Source: JANNFX01 sp040080075 | GTDB taxonomy: Bacteria > Pseudomonadota > Alphaproteobacteria > Rhizobiales > Hyphomicrobiaceae | DNA: 20,701 nucleotides | Reading direction: 5' to 3' | NCBI GenBank assembly: GCA_040080075.1 | Contig: JBEBJD010000242.1 | Location: forward strand, 1 to 20,701 | Part shown: piece by piece, positions 15,320 through 20,701 of the stretch | How positions within the stretch are numbered: position 1 is the stretch's first letter | Layout: the number at the start of each line of letters is the position of its first letter | Notes under the pieces: model-generated | Database searches by the model: none | The model's input: only the letters and a program-made list of their open reading frames with translations | What the model was told of the DNA's origin: nothing | Program-made: the position numbers and the translations under genes

Positions 15320-17407
15320 TTAGAACGGCACGCTCAGCTTAGCGGCGCCGCCGTGCTGGGTGGTTTCCTCGCCAAACTGGCCATCGTACTGCAGGCGAAG
15401 CACAGTGCCGCTGGCGCCGATGAAGTCGACGCCCGCACCAACGTCTGCCACTACATCATCGATCTCAGTGGTGATCGAAAACGGGGCCACTCCACCGGCC
15501 GCATCGGCAAAGCTGGCCGTGGTGATGAACTCGTTGGTATCGAGCCAGGTTACGCCACCCTTGACATAGGGCCGCGCGATGCCTCCACCAGCTATGGCAA
15601 ATTGCGATCCCAGCTCCAGCACCGGCGAGACAGCAACCACCGTGCCATCGCTGCCGTTCACGTTGAGGGCAATGCCGCCCGAGGCGCTTTCCGAATAGCC
15701 ATCGCGTGAAAGATGCGTGGCCGCCACGTCGATCTGCGGTTTCAGATACCAAGTGCCGAAGCTCGCCAGGTATGCCGCCGTGAAGCGGCCTCCGAAGAAA
15801 TTGGTATCGGTGTCCGATTTGGCCGTCGCACTAAACCCGCCAAACGAAACACTGCGCTCGTTATCTGTCCAGCCCTTGCCGCCGGTGACGCTCGCCGCCA
15901 ACAGCCACGGACCAGGATTGTATTTGAGCACAGCACCCAGATGCAGACGGTCGCCCTCGGATGAGGCATTGCTTGCCGTCTTCAAGTTGGTGTCTTCGAT
16001 GCCGATGCCCGCACCGATACGCCACGGGCCGCCGGCATCAATCTGGGCGCCGCCCGAGAAGAACGTCGCGGCTTCTTCAAATCCAACCTTGTTGGCGCCG
16101 CCGTCGTTTTCGAGACGGCGGGCGTTGGCACGCGCCCAGATGCACTGGCCCTCATGAATGAAGGCGTTCGCGTCGCCCTGTTCGCCGGCCGTGCGGCACG
16201 ACAGAAGCTGGCCGCCGAACGTCGCGCCCGTCGAAAAGGCCGAGGAGAACGCGCAGCCGTCGCCTTGCGGGGCCAGCTGATCGAGCGCGCTGGCGAGGCC
16301 GGCTTGTGTTGGCACCGTGAGCAATGCTGGCACGAAGCCGGGCGAACCGCCATCGCCCACAATTTCGTTGAGCGTCGTGCCGACTGCGGTTTGGTTCAGC
16401 GTGAGACCTGTGAGCCCAACCCCAGTTGGGGTGAAGTCGATCACGGCCTTGAGATCAACATCCTTAGCCCCCACCAGCAGCGTGTAACCGGCGGCTGCCG
16501 TGTCGGTCACGACCAGGCCATTGTCTGTCACGGTGTAGGTCGAGGTGATGATATCCTGGAAGGTCTTGGTCAGGCCCTTATTGGCCGAGTTTGATTCTGG
16601 GAAGTTCAGCGCATTGACGACGACCCTGCCGGCGAGTACCGCGGTACCTCCACCAATAAAGGAACCTATTACCTGGAGCTGATCAGAACTGCCAGCGCCC
16701 GCATTGCCCGTCCAATCGGCATCGATCTTGAGCACGCCGGTTGACGTTTGCACGTAGTGACCGTAGAGCGCCGTCTGCTTGATAGCACCATCGCCGCCGG
16801 GCGAAACTGTGCCAGCGTTGGTCAGAGTGCCGGTGTAATTTAGAAAAGCGGATTTACCGGAATTGAACACGCCACCAGCGAGGTTGTTGAACCCGCTGCC
16901 AGAACCGCCATGAACAACAATGTCGCCAGTAACTGTTCCGGCATTGTTGATCGTGGCGCTGCCCGCGTTGGCCCTGATGAGGAGGGCCGCGGCGCCGGCA
17001 TCCAACGCGGTGACACTGCCCGTGCTCGCAATATTGATGGATACGTTGCCGGACCCACCGAAGGCGCTTGTGGCGTGGATGCCGTAACAATTAATGCCCG
17101 TCGCCGTGATCGCTGCGGACGATGTAATTACTAGGTGCTAGGGACCTGACACCGAAAATTGCACGGCCGGCGCGCCGGCGGCATCGAATGTCCCCGTACA
17201 ATTGACAATCGTGGTGCCCGGCATCGTTAGGGGATCGACGCCTCATTGTCCGCTTATTGCGAAGGCTGGCGCCGGCGCAAGAAATTGCACAGAGCCAAGA
17301 ATTGCGGCAGAGCCCCACAAGAGCCTTCGCAACCGGGCGGCGGGAGACGCGGCCGTTTTCGCCGTCAATGTATCCGCACAAACTTTCCGCCCAGAAATCC
17401 CCGCCAT
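15320..17407 (-). pseudogene. Autotransporter outer-membrane protein, interrupted by two in-frame stops
   Basis: One reading frame carries a full type V autotransporter plan but is cut twice. Codons 1-50 (from ATG 17407, with GGAGCGGGG upstream) are an extended signal peptide ending APAPAFA. Codon 55 is TGA (17243-17245) and codon 90 is TAG (17138-17140). Beyond them the same frame continues as a Gly/Thr/Asn-rich beta-helix-type passenger (GTVTGDIVVHGG, GTLTNAGTVSPGG). It ends in a C-terminal barrel of about 275 residues (from about 16147 to 15320, starting near IWARANARR), closing on Phe as outer-membrane barrels do. The frame is kept throughout, so the lesions are substitutions, not indels. 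No good start lies after the second stop. It is most likely a recent pseudogene; sequencing error or readthrough are alternatives. Confidence 0.82.
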
Positions 17408-17610
17408 CGTCCCCGCTCCACTTTTTTCCCCACCCACAACACAGGTTTGCCGCCGGTCAGAAAAACAGCGGGAGCGCCCAGTGTTGCGCTGGCTAAACGG
17501 TGAAGTGATTCGGCGTGCAAAGAGTTAACAGCCGTTATCAATTGGTGATTAGGGTATGATTTCACGCGAGCGCTGGCGCCAAGCCCAAACACGCGGAAGA
17601 GGGAGGCAAT

Positions 17611-17652
17611 ATGGAGCGGATGACTTCACAATTTGGCTCGATGGGTTCGTGA
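17611..17652 (+). CDS. Possible 13-residue micro-ORF with strong RBS
   Basis: An ATG at 17611 follows AGAGGGAGG with a spacer of about five bases, the strongest Shine-Dalgarno in this region. It opens a frame MERMTSQFGSMGS that ends at TGA 17650-17652. It lies upstream of the palindromic repeat and the kinase gene and could be a leader peptide or a remnant of a longer gene. Nothing beyond the ribosome-binding site supports it. Confidence 0.25.
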   Translation: MERMTSQFGSMGS

Positions 17653-17703
17653 CGCCGGCTCGTTGGCGACCGAGTCTGTTAGCGACCATCCGGCATTTCA
17701 CGC

Positions 17704-17709
17704 TATAAT
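17704..17709 (+). promoter_or_regulatory. Candidate -10 element for the histidine kinase gene
   Basis: TATAAT at 17704-17709 is a perfect -10 hexamer about 180 bases upstream of the kinase start. The nearest -35-like hexamer, TTAGCG at 17679-17684, has a long 19-base spacer, so the assignment is weak. If used, the transcript would carry the whole palindromic repeat in its leader. Confidence 0.3.
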
Positions 17710-17741
17710 GTTAGGGCGGCAGTAAAATCTTCGCCTCCGTG

Positions 17742-17846
17742 CTAGAGCGCTTTGCGATCTGATGGAATCAGATCGGCGCTCTAGGCTATTATTTTGTCGC
17801 ATTTTCTACGAAGAACCGGGATCCACTTCTTCGGAAAATGCTCTAA
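17742..17846. repeat. Composite palindromic intergenic repeat
   Basis: Two adjacent hairpins make up this element. The first (17742-17784) has arms CTAGAGCGC and GCGCTCTAG outside, and CGATCTGAT and ATCAGATCG inside, with a GGA loop and a 4-base bulge. The second (17799-17841) has GCATTTTC/GAAAATGC outside and GAAGAA/TTCTTC inside around CCGGGATCCAC. The design and wording (AACCGGnATCCACTT within GCATTTTC...GAAAATGC, flanked by CTCTA) resemble dispersed intergenic palindromes of Hyphomicrobiales genomes, which I recognise from memory and not from a search. It ends about 40 bases before the likely kinase start. Confidence 0.75.
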
Positions 17847-17885
17847 CCGTTGCGAGCGCCGCCATATTTTTTCCTTGAGGACCCC

Positions 17886-19463
17886 TTGCCGCCAACCCTT
17901 CCCGAACCCCAAGCACCCCTGACCCTTTCTTCGGCACGTCATGCGCTGAAAGAAAAGTTGGGGCTGCCGTGGCGCGTGCCGGGTAACTTTCAGCACAGCT
18001 GGAGCGGTCTCAAACTACCGGCCAAATTGCTGCTGCTGACCGCGCTATTCGTCATGCTGATTGAAATTCTAATCTTCCTTCCGTCCATCTCGGCCTTCCG
18101 CATCGGCTGGCTTAACGACCGCCTGAATGCATCTTATGTGGCGATGCTGGCGGCGGACGCTTCACCGGGACATAGCGTGCCACCAGCGCTGCGCAACGAG
18201 CTGCTGCGTAACGGTTTGATCCGGGCCATCGCCGCGCGCCGGGGTGGCGCCCGCCATCTGATCCTTCCGCCCGTCAGCGCGCTTGAAATTTCCGCCAGCT
18301 ACGATTTGCGCGACGACCCCAGTCTTAGTTTGGGCCAGGCCACGGGGGTCTGGCTTGGACGCATTCGCGATGCGTTGGAAGTGTTCATTGCCTCCGATGA
18401 TCGCACGCTGCGTGTCACAGGATTGCTGGGTCCGCGCTTTGACGACGTGCTCGAGATCGTACTGCCGGAAGAGCAGCTAAAAAAAGCAATGGTCAAGCAT
18501 GCTCTCAATATCATCTGGCTGTCTGTCATCATTTCTCTAACGACTGCGGCGCTCGTCTATTTTGCCCTCAACCGGCTCCTGGTACAGCCCATGATGCGCT
18601 TGTCGCGCAACATGCTGCAGTTCAGCGAAAGCCCGGAAGACCCATCTCGCATTATTGTGCCATCTGAGCGTGGCGACGAAATAGGCACGGCGGAACGCGA
18701 ACTTGCCCACATGCAGCGCCAGCTCGCCCAGGCTCTGACGGAAAAAAACCGCCTCGCACAACTGGGATTGGCGGTTGCTAAGATCAGTCACGATCTGCGC
18801 AATATGCTGGCCAATGCCCAGTTGATTTCAGACCGCTTGACGGCCCTGCCCGATCCAACCGTGCAGCAGTTCGCACCAAAGCTCATTGCCTCGCTTGACC
18901 GGGCTATCAATTTTTGCACCGACAGCTTGAAGTTTGGCCGCACCGAGGAAATGCACCCGCGCCGGGATCTGATGCGCTTAAAACCTGTGGTCGAAGAGGC
19001 TGGCGAAGGTTTGGGACTTCCGCGCGAGCCATCTTCCACACAAGGCTCCGCGACCGGACATCTTGCCCGCGACGTGCCGATTGGCTGGGACGTCGAAATG
19101 GACGAAACGCTGATGGTCGATGCCGACCACGAACACCTGTTTCGCGTGCTCAGCAATCTGGTGCGCAATGCCGTGCAGGCCATTGAACATCAGGGCGCTG
19201 GAACCAAGGGCCTCATCAAGGTCAAGGCTCAACGCGAAGGGCGCAAGGTCGCCATCGAGATCAGCGATAATGGACCGGGCATTCCAGAACACCAGCGCAC
19301 TAACCTCTTCAAGGCCTTCCAAGGCTCGACCAAGAAGGGTGGCACGGGCCTGGGGCTGGTGATCGCTGCAGAGCTTATTGCCGCGCATGGCGGAACGCTG
19401 CGCTTGGCCGATACGCCTACAGGCGCCACGTTCCGCATCGAATTACCCGACCGGGTCGTCTGA
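17886..19463 (+). CDS. Membrane-bound sensor histidine kinase (orphan)
   Basis: A 525-residue transmembrane histidine kinase. In order: cytoplasmic Pro-rich N-terminus, TM1 (about 45-72, LLLTALFVMLIEILIFLPSI), an extracytoplasmic sensor domain (about 73-204), TM2 (about 207-230), a HAMP-like linker (to about 283), a dimerisation domain with phospho-acceptor H302 in KISHDLRN, and an ATPase domain with N428 (SNLVRNAVQAI), DNGPGIP (461-467) and GTGLGL (487-492). The TTG at 17886 is chosen because TGAGGA lies four bases upstream; TTG at 17850 gives 12 more residues but abuts the palindromic repeat. No response-regulator gene is in the window, so the partner is unknown. The signal sensed cannot be told from sequence. 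Confidence 0.88.
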   Translation: MPPTLPEPQAPLTLSSARHALKEKLGLPWRVPGNFQHSWSGLKLPAKLLLLTALFVMLIEILIFLPSISAFRIGWLNDRLNASYVAMLAADASPGHSVPPALRNELLRNGLIRAIAARRGGARHLILPPVSALEISASYDLRDDPSLSLGQATGVWLGRIRDALEVFIASDDRTLRVTGLLGPRFDDVLEIVLPEEQLKKAMVKHALNIIWLSVIISLTTAALVYFALNRLLVQPMMRLSRNMLQFSESPEDPSRIIVPSERGDEIGTAERELAHMQRQLAQALTEKNRLAQLGLAVAKISHDLRNMLANAQLISDRLTALPDPTVQQFAPKLIASLDRAINFCTDSLKFGRTEEMHPRRDLMRLKPVVEEAGEGLGLPREPSSTQGSATGHLARDVPIGWDVEMDETLMVDADHEHLFRVLSNLVRNAVQAIEHQGAGTKGLIKVKAQREGRKVAIEISDNGPGIPEHQRTNLFKAFQGSTKKGGTGLGLVIAAELIAAHGGTLRLADTPTGATFRIELPDRVV

Positions 19464-19686
19464 CCGGCCCGATTGGCAGGACAAGGGAGAAGACACGGGC
19501 GTCCTGTAGTGTAGAGCCGCCCCTCCCCTTAGATTGCTGGGCGCGCGCCCCAGATTACCAGGGGCACTCCCTCATTCCCTGGGGCGACAAAGGCCCTTGC
19601 GTTGCCCCTCACCAGCGACTAGTAATGCCGCCTCACCGCAGACCGGCACGTCGTCCGGTCAGCCCAACCGTTGGGTTAGGTGGCAC
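19464..19686. other. Intergenic region with hairpins between kinase gene and tRNA-Arg
   Basis: No gene is supported. It holds three short inverted repeats that could end kinase transcription or shape a leader: CAGGAC/GTCCTG (19477-19506), CTGGG/CCCAG around a CG-rich loop (19537-19553) and CCAGGG/CCCTGG (19558-19582). None is followed by a clear T-run, so I do not call an intrinsic terminator. Confidence 0.35.
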
Positions 19687-19763
19687 GCGCCCGTAGCTCA
19701 GCTGGATAGAGCATCAGACTACGAATCTGAGGGTCGGACGTTCGAATCGTTCCGGGCGCGCCA
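19687..19763 (+). tRNA. tRNA-Arg (anticodon ACG)
   Basis: A 77-base cloverleaf with encoded CCA. The acceptor stem is GCGCCCG with CGGGCGC, the discriminator is G, and CCA is at 19761-19763. The D arm contains AGCTCAGCTGGATAGAGC. The anticodon stem TCAGA/TCTGA encloses CTACGAA, giving anticodon ACG at 19721-19723 with T33. The T loop is TTCGAAT. ACG reads CGU and, with inosine at the wobble position, CGC and CGA. tRNA-Arg genes are common integration sites, and the sequence just downstream changes character. Confidence 0.96.
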
Positions 19764-19796
19764 ATAAATTCAGAGACTTAGCTGATTTTGTCTCAA

Positions 19797-19880
19797 TTAT
19801 TTGCACTGATTTTGCACCCGTTTTTTTGGCGGTGTCAGCTTCTTCACATGCTTTGTCAGCGTAAGCTTTCCTGTGGACAT
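19797..19880 (-). pseudogene. Possible remnant of a tyrosine-recombinase integrase N-terminus
   Basis: A 27-residue frame starts at ATG 19880 after CGAGAGG and stops at 19797-19799. Its wording KLTLTKHVKKLTPPKK matches the start pattern of P4-type integrases (K-L-T...V..L..P.K, the arm-type DNA-binding domain). It runs towards the 3' end of tRNA-Arg and stops before any catalytic domain, so if real it is a stub left after loss of the rest. The match rests on a short pattern. A stand-alone small gene or chance are alternatives. Confidence 0.38.
19800..19817. repeat. Tandem TTTGCAC sites, 11 bases apart
   Basis: TTTGCAC occurs at 19800-19806 and 19811-19817, so the sites are one helical turn apart. 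A 9-base repeat CTGATTTTG overlaps the second site (19782-19790 and 19806-19814). They lie 37 bases after the tRNA-Arg CCA end. The phasing suggests a protein-binding site, for example for an integrase or excisionase, but no such protein is confirmed here. Confidence 0.4.
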
Positions 19881-19930
19881 ATGCCTCTCGCGGTTCGCAG
19901 AATGCGGGTCTCTTCGGCTATATCGCGTTC

Positions 19931-20479
19931 ATGGAAAATCTTGCTGAACTTCTGAAACTACTCTTCGAGAAGGGTAGTTGGCTTGCAGGCGTGGCGTTGG
20001 TCGGCCTCGCAATAACGATTGCACGCTGGCTTGGCTTCTTGGATGACGTTGATAAGAACGCCCTCCACGCGGTGTACCTCGTATCGGCCGTATGTGCCTC
20101 AGTACTCTTGACGGGGGGAGTCGTAAGTCTGTGGAAGCACCTAAAAGACAAGCGCAAGGAAAACGGGAAACTTCAGGAAATTCGCAAAAAAGCGGTTGCT
20201 AATTTTCCTACACTTCCACCCGACTATTTAAAGAGTCTCGCGTGGATGTACGCCTTCAACCGCCGGACTGTGTCGGTCGATATCTATGCGGAAGTTCTCG
20301 AAACACTTTCCCAACAGGGATATTTGGAGCGAGATTTTCCAGAAGAGTATCACGTTGTAAAAACTTACACGGTCACAGATGAGATTTGGGCTGAACTAGA
20401 AAAAGCGGACCGAACAGAGCTAAAGAGGAATTTCCGTGAGAATGAACCGCCTTGGTTAGACGCAAGTTGGCGCATTTAA
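19931..20479 (+). CDS. Two-TM membrane protein, SieB-like layout (putative superinfection exclusion)
   Basis: A 182-residue protein with two N-terminal membrane segments (about 15-33 and 46-67). A Lys/Glu-rich linker follows (about 68-90), then a soluble part of about 90 residues: LPPDYLKSLAWMYAFN, then VSVDIYAEVLETLSQQGYLE, then a beta/helix end (YTVTDEIWAELEK). This order matches SieB-type phage superinfection-exclusion proteins: two TMs, a charged linker, then a small winged-helix-like domain. I base this on layout and a loose pattern, not a confident family match, so function is a hypothesis. The ATG at 19931 has no clear ribosome-binding site. Base composition is more AT-rich than the core genes, and it lies just after tRNA-Arg and the integrase-like stub, which fits a mobile origin. 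Confidence 0.7.
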   Translation: MENLAELLKLLFEKGSWLAGVALVGLAITIARWLGFLDDVDKNALHAVYLVSAVCASVLLTGGVVSLWKHLKDKRKENGKLQEIRKKAVANFPTLPPDYLKSLAWMYAFNRRTVSVDIYAEVLETLSQQGYLERDFPEEYHVVKTYTVTDEIWAELEKADRTELKRNFRENEPPWLDASWRI

Positions 20480-20519
20480 GAGGCGTTTAGACTTTTACTA
20501 CGTCGTGGCTTTTGATTGA

Positions 20520-20594
20520 TGGGCAAGGACGGGCTCGAACCGCCTCAATAGCCTATAGCCTACAGGCCGCGCTGCCATGTTGCGCTACTTGCCC
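20520..20594 (-). tRNA. tRNA-like element lacking U33 (possible tRNA pseudogene)
   Basis: Read on the minus strand this folds as a cloverleaf. The acceptor stem is GGGCAAG/CTTGCCC, bases 8-9 are TA, the D stem is GCGC/GCGC with loop AACATGGCA (A14, G18, G19 and A21 in place), and the T arm is GGCGG-TTCGAGC-CCGTC. The anticodon stem is GCCTG/TAGGC with loop TAGGCTA (20556-20562). That loop would put GGC (Ala) at 34-36 but has A where U33 is nearly universal, and the variable loop has six bases. The discriminator A is followed by TCA, so CCA is not encoded. It is either a decayed or phage-type tRNA, or a tRNA whose anticodon I have placed wrongly. Confidence 0.6.
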
Positions 20595-20701
20595 AATTTT
20601 GCCGATATTCTTTCGGGTCTTTTATGTGACGTTTTCCCGTCCCGAGCTCAGAACTCCACGTCACTCTCGGTCAATTTCGATTTCACCCTCGGCTTTGCCA
20701 A
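20595..20701 (-). other. Window end; possible 3' tail of a minus-strand gene
   Basis: Two minus-strand frames are open from the window edge: one stops at 20648-20650 (tail LAKPRVKSKLTESDVEF) and one at 20661-20663 (tail GKAEGEIEIDRE). Either could be the C-terminus of a gene lying beyond the window. There is too little sequence to choose between them or to name a product. Confidence 0.2.

Larger units (their letters stand above)
17408..17885. other. Intergenic region between the autotransporter and histidine kinase genes
   Basis: About 480 bases. The first part must carry the autotransporter promoter (minus strand). TATGAT at 17555-17560 and TATAAT at 17704-17709 are good plus-strand -10 hexamers without strong -35 partners. 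A strong ribosome-binding site GGGAGG precedes a 13-codon ORF at 17611-17652. The last part is the palindromic repeat at 17742-17846. No larger gene is supported. Confidence 0.5.

Noticed and set aside
19464..19600. Intrinsic terminator after the histidine kinase gene
   Set aside because: Several hairpins exist, but none has a following T-run, so only an intergenic note is justified.
1..20701. CRISPR array, intact insertion sequence or rRNA
   Set aside because: No regular direct-repeat/spacer pattern, transposase motif with terminal inverted repeats, or rRNA signature was seen in the window.

Overview
The window looks like chromosomal DNA of an alphaproteobacterium, probably of the Hyphomicrobiales or a close relative. 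Three things suggest this. The order dgt / HesB-type carrier / xth / ExoR-like gene is, as I recall it, the arrangement seen in rhizobia. The rpmH-rnpA-yidC-engB block is typical of the class. A two-part palindromic repeat upstream of the histidine kinase gene resembles intergenic repeats of Hyphomicrobiales. The core is GC-rich. The last kilobase is visibly more AT-rich and looks acquired.

Layout. Positions 1-348 hold the 5' part of dgt (minus), divergent from an A-type Fe-S carrier gene and exonuclease III (plus). Next, ilvD and an ExoR-like Sel1-repeat protein form an overlapping minus-strand pair (1703-4490). A 560-base intergenic stretch precedes a plus-strand membrane/protease cluster: DUF898, M48 peptidase and DUF2939 (5054-8363). 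The conserved minus-strand block rpmH-rnpA-yidC-engB occupies 8423-11742 and is driven by a near-consensus promoter at 11832-11860. A plus-strand trio follows: DUF547 protein, TVP38/TMEM64 membrane protein and a mercuric-reductase-like flavoprotein (12082-15283).

The convergent autotransporter gene (15320-17407, minus) is broken. Its signal peptide and its passenger/barrel lie in one frame but are separated by two in-frame stops. After it come the composite palindromic repeat, an orphan histidine kinase gene with a likely TTG start, and tRNA-Arg(ACG).

Downstream of tRNA-Arg the sequence has the marks of a decayed integrated element. These are a 27-codon minus-strand ORF resembling the N-terminus of a tyrosine-recombinase integrase, helically phased TTTGCAC repeats, a two-TM protein with the layout of SieB-type superinfection-exclusion proteins, and a tRNA-like minus-strand element that folds well but lacks U33.

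The core genes are housekeeping: nucleotide balance, Fe-S delivery, DNA repair, branched-chain amino acid synthesis, membrane-protein insertion and ribosome/RNase P biogenesis. The points most worth a second look are the tRNA-Arg-adjacent element, the doubly interrupted autotransporter and the DUF547-TVP38-flavoprotein cluster.
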